DNA of 64,000 bases from Collinsella ihumii (GCF_900046475.1 NZ_FCOU01000012.1:131924-195923); one strand, 5' to 3'. Shown: positions 1-8,685, counted from the first letter of the stretch. Made by a program: numbers and translations. The notes: a model not told the origin generated them from the letters alone.

Positions 1-484
1 AGACGTGGAGTTCGCCGGCGACGAGGTCCGCGTCTTCAAGGTCCCGGCGAAATCCGATGGGGCGACCCTGCTGTTCGATCCGCGCGAAGTCGACTTCGTG
101 GAGAGCGTGAACCGCGCCAAAAACGGCACCGTGCGCGGCAAACGGGCCTACGGATATGCAGAGGCCTCGCGCAAGCTGGGAGAACGCACCAACTCGTTCA
201 AGCGCCTGATGGCCCGCTTCGACGCGCTCTTTGACGAGATCGTCGACCCCTCGCGCCCCATCAAACGCATCAACATCGGCTTCGGGGGGCTGCTGCCGGA
301 GGAGTTCGCGACGATCGACCTGTTCACCGACGTGCAGGCCGAGCAGACCGAGCGCAACCTCGCCGAGGCGGTGCTCGCCGTCCGCGACCGCTACGGGAAA
401 AACTCCCTGCTGCGCGGCACGAGCTACAAAGACGAGGCCACCGGACGGAACCGCAACGAGCAGGTGGGAGGACACCATGCCTGA
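1..484 (+). CDS. Y-family DNA polymerase (Pol IV/UmuC-like), 3' portion
   Basis: This is the C-terminal part of a Y-family translesion polymerase; the gene enters from beyond the left edge and the frame is open from base 2, so no start is visible. The roughly 160 residues seen match the little-finger (DNA-binding) region and the tail, ending with the family-typical RNEQVGGHHA. The catalytic palm is outside the window. The stop overlaps the start of the next gene by 8 bases, so the two are translationally coupled. The partner is a YolD-like protein, a common companion of Gram-positive UmuC-type polymerases. Family identity rests on the tail motif and this neighbour. Confidence 0.8.
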   Translation, partial: DVEFAGDEVRVFKVPAKSDGATLLFDPREVDFVESVNRAKNGTVRGKRAYGYAEASRKLGERTNSFKRLMARFDALFDEIVDPSRPIKRINIGFGGLLPEEFATIDLFTDVQAEQTERNLAEAVLAVRDRYGKNSLLRGTSYKDEATGRNRNEQVGGHHA

Positions 485-917
485 TATATCGGATACGAAG
501 CGCGTGCCCTCGCCCTGGGGGGACCTCGAGTTCACGCCCGTCGAGGACGCGGGCCGCGCCCCCTCGCTCGAACGGGGCGACGGACGTCCCCAGCGCCGCG
601 CGGACGGCCGGCCGCGGGCGAGCCGTGCCGCGCAGTTCATGCCGTTTGCCGCCCTGACCGGCTATTACGATCTGGTGCGGGAGCAGGAGCGCATCGTCGA
701 GCCGCGCCACGAGCTGACCGAGGAGGAGGCCGATGAGCTGTCGCGTACCATCATGCAGGTGCGCCGCGGCGACCTGGTGCGCATCACGTACTACGATCGC
801 GGCGGCTACAAGACGCGCGCGGGTGTCGTGAACGCCATCGAGCCCGAACGCCGGCGCCTGCGCCTCGGCACCGACACGATCCCCTTCGACGACATCTGGA
901 AGCTCCTGCGCGCATAG
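477..917 (+). CDS. YolD-like family protein
   Basis: 146 residues. The first half is low-complexity and charged. The second half carries the YolD-like core: SRAAQFMPFAALTGY, a long charged helix, then GDLVRITYYDRGGYKTRAGVV and IPFDDIWKL at the end. YolD-like proteins are paired with UmuC-type polymerases and are thought to act as UmuD-like partners in SOS mutagenesis; the biochemical role is not settled. The ATG at 477 lies inside the end of the polymerase gene, 8 bases before its stop, and is preceded by GTGGGAGG. Longer in-frame upstream starts lie inside the polymerase gene and were not used. Confidence 0.85.
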   Translation: MPDISDTKRVPSPWGDLEFTPVEDAGRAPSLERGDGRPQRRADGRPRASRAAQFMPFAALTGYYDLVREQERIVEPRHELTEEEADELSRTIMQVRRGDLVRITYYDRGGYKTRAGVVNAIEPERRRLRLGTDTIPFDDIWKLLRA

Positions 918-946
918 GGGCGCCACGAGAGAGGGGCACAAAAGGC

Positions 947-978
947 GCGCCCGGGTCGCATTGGCGCGACCCGGGCGC
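947..978 (+). terminator. Hairpin after the polymerase/YolD operon
   Basis: A perfect 13-bp stem (GCGCCCGGGTCGC with GCGACCCGGGCGC) and a 6-nt loop begin 30 bases after the YolD-like stop. There is no T-tract, so termination strength is uncertain. Confidence 0.55.
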
Positions 979-979
979 C

Positions 980-1478
980 GCATGAATCAGTCGACGGCTC
1001 TCCGATAGCGGGAAACGGGAGGCAAACGTCCCGTGTATGCCCCCGAGCATCATCCCTTAATATTTTGTTATAGGAGCCTTATCAGTGACGCCATAGTATT
1101 CGAAACACGTCGAACCGCAGCAGCACTTATCAGGGGGTTCCAACCCCGGAACAATACGGCCGCACCGACAGCACTTCCAGAGAGGAGCTGCGGTGTAGAC
1201 ACTCTCTGGATAGGGCTGAGGAGTCGTGCCTCCCCCGGACGCGTCTAAAAGGGCCTCATCGGGGATCTCTGCGAAGCCGCCGCCGACCCCCCCTGATTCT
1301 TATTGAGCTTCTCCTCCATGATCAACCTCGTCTCTCGCAGGTTCCTCGTACCGCCCGGATGACATATCCGCCCCGGACCACGCCCCCATCCTAGCACGGC
1401 CACCGGCCGCCATCCGTCGCGACGGGAGCGGGCGCGTCGGTTCCGGGAACGGATGCGCGACACCTGTCAGATGACCCA
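980..1478. other. Intergenic stretch without a recognised gene
   Basis: About 500 bases between the YolD hairpin and the end of the metal-binding membrane protein gene. It contains a less GC-rich patch around 1055-1100 and short open frames with no recognisable motif and no good ribosome binding site. It may be decayed sequence. I see no RNA gene or repeat in it. Confidence 0.5.
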
Positions 1479-1865
1479 TTACAGTTTGATCACGTAGTAG
1501 CCTGCGTCGCGCACAGCCGCCTCGTACGCGGCCTCGTCGATCGGGTGTTTCGACCGCACGTGCGCGGTCTTGGAGCCGAGATCCACCGTGGCCCAGGTGC
1601 CGGCGATCCCGTTCAGCGCATGGGCCACGTTGTCGGCGCAACCCTGGCAGCTCATGCCTCCGATGGGCAGATCGATCTCATACGGGTAATGCGTCTCGTC
1701 GGTATCCGTGACCTTGACCGCCCGCACCGCGCGGCCCTCGTTGCCCTCCGTGCAGCAGCTCTGCCCCCTGGTGAGGCCGCCGACCGCGCGTCGAACGCCC
1801 GCGACAAGGCCGATCGCGACGACGATGAACACGATGATGTTGCCCGGCGTGAAGATGTCTCCCAT
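1479..1865 (-). CDS. Membrane-anchored heavy-metal-associated (HMA) domain protein
   Basis: 128 residues. A single membrane segment (about residues 9-24) is followed by a linker with a CC pair at 37-38. A C-terminal HMA fold then starts at about residue 63 and has the metal-binding loop GGMSCQGC (69-76). HMA domains bind Cu(I) or similar soft metals in chaperones and P-type ATPases; here the domain stands alone on a membrane anchor. The ATG at 1865 was chosen because AAGGGG precedes it; an upstream in-frame ATG would add 20 residues before the membrane segment. No transporter gene is adjacent. It is divergent from DUF3793-flavodoxin. Confidence 0.75.
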   Translation of the reverse strand: MGDIFTPGNIIVFIVVAIGLVAGVRRAVGGLTRGQSCCTEGNEGRAVRAVKVTDTDETHYPYEIDLPIGGMSCQGCADNVAHALNGIAGTWATVDLGSKTAHVRSKHPIDEAAYEAAVRDAGYYVIKL

Positions 1866-1950
1866 AGCTCCCCTTTTCCGCGCAGGACGCGCATGCATGC
1901 GCAATAGATAGGCCGTCACAGCCACTATAGCGCGTTTTCGTCATAAGTTC

Positions 1951-2013
1951 GATAAAGTTGACTTTTTTCTTGACCTGCGAGCTCCTTCGCTATAAGTTTG
2001 CTATTGGAAACTT
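1951..2013. promoter_or_regulatory. Divergent promoter region with two small inverted repeats
   Basis: The AT-rich gap between the HMA gene and DUF3793 holds AAAGTTGACTTT (1954-1965) and AAGTTT-8 nt-AAACTT (1994-2013). The second overlaps a TATAAG that could act as a -10 element for the rightward operon, although the spacing to TTGACC is only 15 nt. These could be operators of a metal- or redox-responsive repressor. The regulator is unknown and neither repeat matches a Fur or DtxR box that I know. Confidence 0.35.
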
Positions 2014-2043
2014 TCATCAGCCGCAGGGTAGACGGGAGCAGCC

Positions 2044-2712
2044 ATGACCAGGACCATCGATTCTCTATCCCTCGAACGAGCCATCGTGCGTCATTGCTCG
2101 CCTACGCTCGCCGCGCTCAAGCCGGCAAGCCTTTTCACCTTCCCCGGCAACTTCGTCGACGCTCCCGACAGCCAAAAGCATCGCCACGCCCTGGCGGAAG
2201 CGATAACAGCATGCGAACAACAGCTGGCGAGCGCCGGCATCACGGTGCGCGTGCTCGCATGGCGAACCTGCGGCGCGCTCGTCTACGTGTACCGTCCTGC
2301 CGAGCTGGCGGCCTACCTGTCCGATCGACGCGCATCCCGCCTTCTCGGAGCCCTGGGATACGACACGTCTTCGCTCGATCGCTGCATCGGGGTGCTCGCC
2401 GGCAAGCTGCAGGCCATGGACCCCGGCAGCAGGCAGGCAGCGCGCGAAACCCCCTGCCCATGCACATCATCCGGATGCAGCAAGGATTTCCCCCACGAGA
2501 TGGGCCTGTTTCTGGGATACCCCTACGAGGACGTTGTCGGCTTCATCCAGCATCGGGGACGCGATTACCTCGCCGTGGGCATGTGGAAGGTCTACACCGA
2601 CCTCGAACGCGCGCTCGCGACATTCGAGCGCTTCAAGCGGTGCGCCGCAGCCAGCATGCGCGCCCACCAAAACGGCAGCAGCCTCGCGCAGCTCGCCGTC
2701 GCAACCAGGTAA
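2044..2712 (+). CDS. DUF3793 family protein
   Basis: 222 residues, with the family features CSKDFPHEMGLFLGYPYEDVVGF in the C-terminal half and GMWKVYTD near the end. DUF3793 proteins of gut anaerobes are usually found beside a flavodoxin or iron-uptake genes; no activity has been established. The flavodoxin gene follows after 40 bases on the same strand, so the two form an operon. The ATG at 2044 is preceded by ACGGGAG. No signal peptide or membrane segment is evident. Confidence 0.8.
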   Translation: MTRTIDSLSLERAIVRHCSPTLAALKPASLFTFPGNFVDAPDSQKHRHALAEAITACEQQLASAGITVRVLAWRTCGALVYVYRPAELAAYLSDRRASRLLGALGYDTSSLDRCIGVLAGKLQAMDPGSRQAARETPCPCTSSGCSKDFPHEMGLFLGYPYEDVVGFIQHRGRDYLAVGMWKVYTDLERALATFERFKRCAAASMRAHQNGSSLAQLAVATR

Positions 2713-2752
2713 CCGTCCGGAGCTTACCGGACCCGATAGAAAGGATACATCC

Positions 2753-3172
2753 ATGAGTAAGATCGCAGTCATTTTCTGGAGCGGCACCGGCAACACCGAG
2801 GCCATGGCCAACGCGGTTGCCGAGGGTGCAGCATCCAAGGGAGCCGAGGTCGAGACCGTCCAGGCGGCAGATTTCAGCGCAACCAACGTCTCCGGCTACG
2901 ACGCCCTCGCTTTCGGCTGTCCGGCCATGGGCTCCGAAGAGCTCGAAGAGGGCGAGTTCCAGCCCATGTGGGACGACGTCAAGCCCGAGCTCGGCGACAA
3001 GAGGATCGCCCTGTTCGGCAGCTACGACTGGGGCACGGGCGAGTGGATGGACACCTGGCGCGAAGACGCCGAGGACGCCGGCGCCAACGTGGTCGACACG
3101 CTCATCGTGAACAACGAGCCCGATGACGAGGGCCTCGCCTCCTGCGCAGAGCTCGGAGCGGCGCTCGCGTAG
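2753..3172 (+). CDS. Flavodoxin
   Basis: 139 residues, the usual short-chain flavodoxin length. The N-terminal FMN phosphate loop is WSGTGNTE (residues 9-16), followed by FGCPAMGSEELEE (the flavin-side loop) and GSYDWGTGEWMD. It is a soluble low-potential electron carrier. RBS AAAGGA is correctly spaced from the ATG at 2753. It lies downstream of DUF3793 and is followed by a strong terminator, so the operon is DUF3793-flavodoxin. This pairing is often iron-responsive in other bacteria; that is an inference here. Confidence 0.93.
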   Translation: MSKIAVIFWSGTGNTEAMANAVAEGAASKGAEVETVQAADFSATNVSGYDALAFGCPAMGSEELEEGEFQPMWDDVKPELGDKRIALFGSYDWGTGEWMDTWREDAEDAGANVVDTLIVNNEPDDEGLASCAELGAALA

Positions 3173-3228
3173 CATATCCGCAAAGACGCCGATCACCCGC
3201 CTCGGCGCACCATGTGCCACCCCTCCTC

Positions 3229-3263
3229 AAGCCCTGCCGACGCGACTCGCGGCAGGGCTTTTT
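3229..3263 (+). terminator. Rho-independent terminator of the flavodoxin operon
   Basis: An 11-bp stem (AAGCCCTGCCG with CGGCAGGGCTT) with a 10-nt loop is followed by a run of T. Confidence 0.9.
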
Positions 3264-3368
3264 GCGTTCCGCCAAGGGTACAATTGGACATGACGGTTCA
3301 GACGAATCGCCGCGGCCCGTCAGACGCGGCCCGGCATCTGAACCGAATGCAGAACAGAGAGGGGAACT

Positions 3369-4007
3369 ATGGACGATACCAAGCGCGCAGCCCATCGCGC
3401 CACGGCGCAAACCGTCATCAAGAATCTCAAACGCCGCAACATGGAAGGCTACTACTGCGACACCGCGGCCGAAGCCGTCGAGCTGGTGTGCGGCATGATC
3501 CCCGCAGGCGACTCCATCACCTGGGGCGGCAGCGTCACCTTCACCGAATCGGGCATGAAGGCCGCGCTCGAGGCGGGCGATTGGCGCCTGCTCGACCGCA
3601 CGACAGCCACCACGCCCGAGGAGAAGCGCGAGATGTGGCGCGACCGCTCGAGCGCCGACTGGTTCTTCATGAGCACGAACGCGCTGACCATCGGCGGCGA
3701 GCTCGTCAACATCGACGGCAACGGCGACCGCCTGGCGCTGCTCGTCCACGGACCGGCGCACGTCGTCGTGCTGGTCGGCATGAACAAGCTCGTGGCCGAC
3801 GTCGACTCCGGCATCAAGCGCATCCGCACGACGACCTGCCCGCTCAACGCGTCGCGCCTGCACACCGCGACCCCGTGCGAGACCAACGGCATCTGCGGCA
3901 GGTGCCATGCCGAGCGCTGCATGTGCTGCGAGGCGGTCATCACCCGCCATTCCCGCCACGATGGGCGCATCAAGGTCGTCCTCATCGGCGAGGATCTCGG
4001 CTACTGA
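3369..4007 (+). CDS. LUD-domain (LutC/YkgG-like) protein
   Basis: 212 residues. It has the LUD fold pattern: SITWGGSVTFTESG near the N-terminus, then TTATTPEEKREMWRDRSSADWFFMSTNA, NIDGNGDRLA and MNKLVADVDSG. It ends with a cysteine-rich stretch (CETNGICGRCHAERCMCCE) seen in the anaerobe subgroup of this family. LutC-type proteins take part in lactate oxidation, but lutA and lutB are absent here, so the role is open. RBS AGAGGGG precedes the ATG. It is followed closely by an Fe-alcohol dehydrogenase, probably cotranscribed. Confidence 0.85.
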   Translation: MDDTKRAAHRATAQTVIKNLKRRNMEGYYCDTAAEAVELVCGMIPAGDSITWGGSVTFTESGMKAALEAGDWRLLDRTTATTPEEKREMWRDRSSADWFFMSTNALTIGGELVNIDGNGDRLALLVHGPAHVVVLVGMNKLVADVDSGIKRIRTTTCPLNASRLHTATPCETNGICGRCHAERCMCCEAVITRHSRHDGRIKVVLIGEDLGY

Positions 4008-4055
4008 TATAGACATCACGGCATCAGGCATTACACGTCCTCGAAAGGAACGACT

Positions 4056-5297
4056 GTGAACGATTTTAGGTTCTACTCCCCCACGCGCTTCGTCTTCGGC
4101 CGCGGCGTGACCGACCGCGCAGGCGACGAGATCGCCAAGCTCGGCTTCAAGCGCGCCCTGCTCGTCTTCGGCCAGGGTTCCGTGGTCCGCACCGGAACGC
4201 TCGACCGCGTCAAGGCATCGCTGGATGCCGCCGGCGTCGCCCACGCCGAGCTCGGCGGGGTGAGGCCCAATCCCGAGATCACCTCGGTGCGCGAGGGCAT
4301 CGCGCTGGCGCGTGAGTTCGAGGCGGACATCGTCGTGCCCGTTGGCGGCGGATCGGCCATGGACGCCGCGAAGGCCATCGCGCTCGGAGCCGTCTACGAC
4401 GGCAATGCGTGGGATTTCTGGCGCAAGCGCGCCACGCCGACCGACCATCTGCCGCTTGCGTGCGTGGTCACCATTCCCGCATCGGGATCCGAGGCGTCCA
4501 ACTCCTGCGTCATCAGCAACGACGAAGAGCATCTCAAGTGCGGCCTCAACACCGACCTCAACCGCCCCGTGCTCGCCATCATGGACCCCGAGCTCACCTT
4601 CACCCTGCCCCCGTACCAGACGGCAGCGGGCGTCACGGACATGATCGCCCACATCATGGAGCGCTTCTTCTCCGGCCAGCCCGCGGTGGACGTCACCGAC
4701 AACATCGCCTGCGGCATGATCCGCGCCGTCATGGACGCCGCGCCGCGCGTCATGGAGGATCCGAAGGATTACGACGCGCGCGCGAACATCATGTGGGTGG
4801 GCACCCTCGCGCACAACGGCCTGGCGGGCCTCGGCCTGGGCGTTCCGGGCGGTCGCGACGGCGACTGGACCTGCCACGGCCTCGAGCACGAGCTGTCGGC
4901 ATTCGATCCCAAGATCACGCACGGCGCCGGCCTCGCGGTCATCTTCCCCGCCTGGATGCGCTATGTCTGGCGCGAGCATCCCGAGCGCTTCCTCGCGTTC
5001 GGAGAGCAGGTGTTCGGCATCGAGCCGGTCGATCCCGCAGTCGACGACCTCTCCGATGTCGACGAGGAGATCACGCCCGAGCGCGCCATCGAGGACGCCG
5101 TCGAGGCGACCATCGACGAGCTGCAGGACTTCTTCGTCTCCCTCGGCATGCCGCGCACCCTGTCGGAATTCGGCATGACCGAAGACGACATCGAAAAGCT
5201 CATGCCCGGCCTCTCCATCAACCGCGGCGAGCTGTTCGGCTCCTTCAAGAAGCTGACGCTCGACGACGCACGCGCCATCTATCGGAGCGCGCTGTAG
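4056..5297 (+). CDS. Iron-containing alcohol dehydrogenase
   Basis: 413 residues with a GTG start and an AAAGGA RBS. It is a group III dehydrogenase similar to butanol dehydrogenases and YqhD. The NAD(P) site is PVGGGSAMDAAKA and the metal-binding histidines lie around CHGLEHELSAFDPKITHGAG. It is expected to reduce aldehydes to alcohols with NAD(P)H and Fe2+ or Zn2+. The C-terminal region carries an acidic insertion (VDDLSDVDEEITPERAIEDAVEAT). It lies 48 bases after the LUD gene and is followed by a terminator. Confidence 0.93.
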   Translation: MNDFRFYSPTRFVFGRGVTDRAGDEIAKLGFKRALLVFGQGSVVRTGTLDRVKASLDAAGVAHAELGGVRPNPEITSVREGIALAREFEADIVVPVGGGSAMDAAKAIALGAVYDGNAWDFWRKRATPTDHLPLACVVTIPASGSEASNSCVISNDEEHLKCGLNTDLNRPVLAIMDPELTFTLPPYQTAAGVTDMIAHIMERFFSGQPAVDVTDNIACGMIRAVMDAAPRVMEDPKDYDARANIMWVGTLAHNGLAGLGLGVPGGRDGDWTCHGLEHELSAFDPKITHGAGLAVIFPAWMRYVWREHPERFLAFGEQVFGIEPVDPAVDDLSDVDEEITPERAIEDAVEATIDELQDFFVSLGMPRTLSEFGMTEDDIEKLMPGLSINRGELFGSFKKLTLDDARAIYRSAL

Positions 5298-5340
5298 GGA
5301 TACCGCTGTCGGTTATCGCAATCGCGATGCCCGTCGGAAC

Positions 5341-5373
5341 AGGGCGGCCGGGCCTGTGCCCGCCGCCCTTTTT
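5341..5373 (+). terminator. Terminator after the alcohol dehydrogenase
   Basis: GGGCGG...CCGCCC stem with one bulged base and a 4-nt loop, followed by TTTTT. Confidence 0.85.
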
Positions 5374-5440
5374 GCTGAGCTGCGCTATCGATATCCGTTG
5401 AGGCACTTGTCCTGCCGCCCCGACCGTGCGACGCTTATGC

Positions 5441-5511
5441 GCCCCAGGGAACCACCGACCAACCGCCCTCCGCGCGCCCGCGGAATGAATCGGCCGGTGG
5501 TTCCCGAAGGC
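5441..5511. repeat. Hairpin element with GAATGAATCG arm, copy 1
   Basis: GGGAACCACCG (5447-5457) pairs perfectly with CGGTGGTTCCC (5495-5505). The right arm is preceded by GAATGAATCG. A diverged relative lies at 9357-9463, sharing GCCCCA at the left and GAAxTGAATCG with GGTGxTTCCC at the right. This may be a short mobile or structural repeat upstream of the GH3 gene. Confidence 0.45.
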
Positions 5512-5551
5512 TCCCGAACTGTGCACATGCGTTTTTGAGGAAAGAGCTGCC

Positions 5552-6820
5552 ATGGCATCCTTGCATCGAACCGTCACCCGCCGCGCCGTCCTCGCCGCCG
5601 GCGCCTTGATGGCGCTCAGCGCAGGATTGGGCGGTTGCGGCGGGAGCTCGGCCGCACCGCAGCAGGGCGATCCGAGCGATGGCAGCTCCCCGAACATCTC
5701 ACCGGATATAGCGGAGGTGACGGACGGCCCCGTGCAGCCGGGGCCCTCATCCACACCGACGCGCCCCGAGCAGACGCTTGCCGCCATGACGCTCGAGCAG
5801 AAGGTCGCCCAGCTGTTCTGCGTGACTCCCGAGCAGCTCACCGGCGCCTCGGTCGCCACGGTCTCGGGCCCCATGACCGCCGACGCGCTCGCGCGCATCC
5901 CCGTCGGCGGGCTCGTCTATTTCTCCCACAACATCGTGGGCGACCGGCAGCTGCGCGACATGCTCGCCGGCGCCGACCGACTGAGCCGTGCATCGGGCGC
6001 CGGCGTGGGCGCCTTCCTGTCCGTCGATGAGGAGGGCGGCCCGCTCGTCGCGCGCGTCGCCAACTCCGGCCTGTTCGATGTCCCGACCTTCCCCAACATG
6101 AGCGAGATCGGGGCGACCGGCGACGCGTCGCGCGCGGCCGAGGTCGGATCCACGATCGGCGGATATCTCGCCGGCATCGGGTTCAACCTCGACTTCGCCC
6201 CCGATGCGGACGTGCTCACCAACCCCGACAACCCCGTCATCGGCCCGCGTTCGTTCGGCAGCGATCCCCAGCTCGTCGCGCAGATGGTCGCAGCGCAGGT
6301 CGAGGCGATGCTCGCCGTGGGCGTCGCGCCCTGCGTGAAGCACTTCCCAGGGCACGGCGACACCATGGGGGACTCCCATACCGGGGCGGTCTATACCGAG
6401 CGCAGCAGAGACGAGATCGAGGCCTGCGAGTTCGAACCGTACCGAGCGGCCATCGAGGCGGGCGTGCCCATGGTGATGGTCGGGCACATCGAGACGCCCA
6501 ACTTTGCCGCCGACGGGCTGCCCGCCTCGCTCTCCCCCATCATGATGGGCGACGTGCTGCGCGGCGAGCTCGGCTTCGACGGCATCATCATCTCGGATTC
6601 GTTTTCCATGGGCGCCATCACGCAGCGCTTCACGCCCGACGAGGCCGCCGTGCAGTTCTTCGCTGCCGGAGGCGACATGCTGCTCATGCCGGCGGATCTC
6701 ACGCTCGCCTACAACGGCGCGCTCGAGGCGATCGGAGGCGGCGTGCTGACCGAAGCGCGCATCGATGAGAGCGTGATGCGCATCTTGAACGTCAAGGACG
6801 ACCTCGGCCTGCTTCCATAG
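5552..6820 (+). CDS. nagZ: GH3 beta-N-acetylhexosaminidase lipoprotein (NagZ-like)
   Basis: 422 residues. The N-terminus has a twin-arginine-like VTRRAVLAAG followed by a lipobox ending LGGC, so it is probably an exported lipoprotein. A Ser/Pro/Asp linker (about 30-75) leads to the GH3 barrel with the NagZ signature KHFPGHGDT, the dyad histidine in GDSHT, and the nucleophile Asp in IIISDSFSM. It should remove N-acetylglucosamine from muropeptides or other amino-sugar glycans outside the membrane. The second GH3 domain is absent, as in NagZ. RBS AGGAAAG precedes the ATG. Confidence 0.9.
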   Translation: MASLHRTVTRRAVLAAGALMALSAGLGGCGGSSAAPQQGDPSDGSSPNISPDIAEVTDGPVQPGPSSTPTRPEQTLAAMTLEQKVAQLFCVTPEQLTGASVATVSGPMTADALARIPVGGLVYFSHNIVGDRQLRDMLAGADRLSRASGAGVGAFLSVDEEGGPLVARVANSGLFDVPTFPNMSEIGATGDASRAAEVGSTIGGYLAGIGFNLDFAPDADVLTNPDNPVIGPRSFGSDPQLVAQMVAAQVEAMLAVGVAPCVKHFPGHGDTMGDSHTGAVYTERSRDEIEACEFEPYRAAIEAGVPMVMVGHIETPNFAADGLPASLSPIMMGDVLRGELGFDGIIISDSFSMGAITQRFTPDEAAVQFFAAGGDMLLMPADLTLAYNGALEAIGGGVLTEARIDESVMRILNVKDDLGLLP

Positions 6821-6851
6821 GAAGGCATCCGTCCGCCATCGGGGGCCTTCC
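6820..6851. terminator. Weak hairpin between convergent genes
   Basis: GGAAGGC (6820-6826) and GCCTTCC (6845-6851) flank a GC-rich loop between the GH3 gene and the convergent endonuclease IV gene. A shared terminator is plausible, but the stem is only 7 bp. Confidence 0.4.
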
Positions 6852-6859
6852 GAATCCGC

Positions 6860-7726
6860 TTACTGCTGAAGAGCCCGAAGCCGCTCGATCTCCTCGGCGT
6901 ATCCGGGAAGCTCGTTGGGCGTCTCCAGAATGAACGGCAGGTCGCGCAGGGCGGGATGCGAGACGATGCGCGCGAACACGTCGTCCCCTCCTCCGAGCTC
7001 GGCTGCGCCCAGGTACCCCTCCCCGATCTTGGCGTGGCGGTCCTTATGCGCCCCGCACGGGTTCTTCGAGTCGTTGATGTGCACGGCGCGCAGGCGCGGA
7101 AGGCCGATGATGCGGTCGAAGTCCGCAATCACGCCGTCGAGATCGTGGATGATGTCGTACCCGCCGTCGCTCACATGACAGGTATCCAGGCACACCCCCA
7201 GATGCTCCGCAAGGCGCGGCGAGCGCTCCTCGACGCCCTCGATGATGACCGCAATCTCCTCAAACGTGCGTCCGACCTCGGTGCCCTTGCCCGCCATCGT
7301 CTCCAGCAGCACCGTGGTGCGCATGTTCTCGAACATGACCTGGCAGAGGGTCTCGACGATCAAATCGATACCAACCTCGGCGCCCTGCCCCACGTGCGAG
7401 CCGGGATGGAAGTTGTAGTAGTTGCCCGGAAGCGCCTCCATGCGCTGCAGATCCTCGGCCATCGCCTCGAGCGCGAACTCGCGCGCCCGCTCCTTTGCAG
7501 AGCAGGGATTGTACGTGTAGGGGGCATGCGCCACGAGGGGCCCGAACGCGTGCTCGTCGAGGATGCGCTGCAGGGCGGCGACATCGTCCAGATCGAGCTC
7601 CTTGACCGATCCCCCTCGCGGATTGCGCGTGAAGAACGCGAAGGTGTTTGCGCCGATGGACAGCGCGGTCGCACCCATGGCCTCGAAGCCCTTCGTCGTG
7701 GACAGATGGCACCCGATAGTAAGCAT
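6860..7726 (-). CDS. nfo: Endonuclease IV (deoxyribonuclease IV)
   Basis: 288 residues, the usual length. It is an AP endonuclease of the base-excision repair pathway that cuts 5' to abasic sites. The zinc-cluster residues are visible in [48 protein letters not shown] and LETPNE. The start is the ATG of MLTIGCHLS. It lies near the AlkA-like and Ogt genes, which together form a cluster of alkylation and base-excision repair functions, although a palindromic repeat separates them. Confidence 0.95.
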   Translation of the reverse strand: MLTIGCHLSTTKGFEAMGATALSIGANTFAFFTRNPRGGSVKELDLDDVAALQRILDEHAFGPLVAHAPYTYNPCSAKERAREFALEAMAEDLQRMEALPGNYYNFHPGSHVGQGAEVGIDLIVETLCQVMFENMRTTVLLETMAGKGTEVGRTFEEIAVIIEGVEERSPRLAEHLGVCLDTCHVSDGGYDIIHDLDGVIADFDRIIGLPRLRAVHINDSKNPCGAHKDRHAKIGEGYLGAAELGGGDDVFARIVSHPALRDLPFILETPNELPGYAEEIERLRALQQ

Positions 7727-7830
7727 TCCAACTCCATTTCTCAGTCAAGACGGCGCGCCCATTGTACGCCACAACCGAAGGCGGCGGCAGGCTGGGCAGC
7801 GCCTTCCTCATCACGGTGGCCGTCGCATCT

Positions 7831-7908
7831 CGCCAAGCGGGATGGGTTGAAATGAACCCGTCCCCAATCAACCGCCAAGCGGGACGGGCTGAAATGAACC
7901 CGTCCCCG
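7831..7908. repeat. Two tandem copies of the GGGTTGAAAYGAACCCGTCCCC repeat
   Basis: CGCCAAGCGGGATGGGTTGAAATGAACCC... is followed by a second near-identical copy starting at about 7873. The same short unit occurs at about 11190, 19839, 26316, 43250, 48234, 51842 and 56857. Confidence 0.8.
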
Positions 7909-7920
7909 AGCACCCCAAAA

Positions 7921-8112
7921 AACGTGTATATCGAGTTTGGTGCGATTTTTAGGTGCCCTTCGCCCACATGCGCCGCACCCCTCGGCATTTGCCCAGTTGT
8001 TTCCTGCGGAAATGCTGAGGGGTGTAGCGATGGTGGGGAAATGGGCCTCAAAAATCGCACCAAACTCAGCCTACTCTCCCTGTGGGTTTTGCCCGAAGCG
8101 GATTTTTATGCA
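7921..8112. repeat. Long palindromic element, family A, copy 1
   Basis: Perfect 18-bp arms at 7933-7950 and 8050-8067 (GAGTTTGGTGCGATTTTT and its complement) enclose a roughly 100-nt centre with CACCCCTCGGCATTTGCCC. The flanks, including the outer TAGGCTGAGTTTG side, match the element at 31365-31572 in reverse orientation. Between the two copies the stem sequence differs, but each copy keeps complementary arms. Together with the short repeats this fills the 416-base gap between nfo and ogt. Confidence 0.85.
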
Positions 8113-8143
8113 GTTTCGGCACGGGAATATGCAGCAACGTCGC

Positions 8144-8683
8144 CTACGGCGCCGCGCGCACTCCTTCAAGCTCGAGCAGCGCCCGCTTGCGGTCGAGCCC
8201 TCCCGCGTATCCCGTGATCGAGCCGTCAGCGCCCACCACGCGATGGCAGGGCACGATGATCGAAACCGGGTTGCGTCCGACCGCGCCGCCAACGGCACGC
8301 GCCGAGGTCCGCATGCCGAAGCGCCGTTCGAGCTCCTGCGCGAGCTGCCCGTACGTCGTCGTCTGCCCGTACGGGATCTCGGCAAGCAGACCCCAGACGC
8401 GGAGCTGGAAATCCGATCCCATCAGATGGAGCCGCGGCACCTCGTCCGGCACCTCTTTGGCGAAATACCGATCGAGCCAAAAGCACGCGCCGTCGAGCGC
8501 ACGACACGCCTCACGGGAGGCAGCCAGATCGCCCCCGCCGTCCTCGCCCAAACGACGGCGCGTCGACCCGAATTCGCCAAGATGCTTCTGCCCCTCGAAC
8601 CACACGCCGGCAAGCCCCAGCTCGTCCGCCGCGAGCAGCAAAGGGCCCAGCGGCGAGTCGTAGGTCCGCTTCTGCATGGACAT
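8144..8683 (-). CDS. ogt: Methylated-DNA--protein-cysteine methyltransferase
   Basis: 179 residues. The C-terminal active site PCHRV with the cysteine acceptor is intact, with the preceding GxVGRNPVSIIVPCHR and the TTTYGQLA helix-turn-helix. It removes O6-alkyl groups from guanine in a suicide reaction. The start at 8683 was chosen from the GAAAGGGG box 5 bases upstream; a frame extending further would overlap the glycosylase gene. Only 2 bases separate it from the upstream AlkA-like gene, so the two repair genes are one operon. Confidence 0.94.
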   Translation of the reverse strand: MSMQKRTYDSPLGPLLLAADELGLAGVWFEGQKHLGEFGSTRRRLGEDGGGDLAASREACRALDGACFWLDRYFAKEVPDEVPRLHLMGSDFQLRVWGLLAEIPYGQTTTYGQLAQELERRFGMRTSARAVGGAVGRNPVSIIVPCHRVVGADGSITGYAGGLDRKRALLELEGVRAAP

Positions 8684-8685
8684 CG

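Noticed and set aside
1033-1248. 71-codon frame in the 1 kb intergenic stretch
   Set aside because: No RBS, no motif, ordinary composition; listed only as intergenic sequence.
980-1478. tRNA or small RNA in the 1 kb gap
   Set aside because: No cloverleaf or conserved structure could be made out by eye.
3102-4979. Open frame of about 625 codons on the minus strand opposite the LUD and dehydrogenase genes
   Set aside because: It is the mirror of well-supported genes in high-GC DNA: rich in Arg, Ala, Val and His, with no domain and no RBS.
7831-7908. CRISPR-like array of direct repeats
   Set aside because: Only two copies, no spacer-like variable segments of constant length, and no cas genes.
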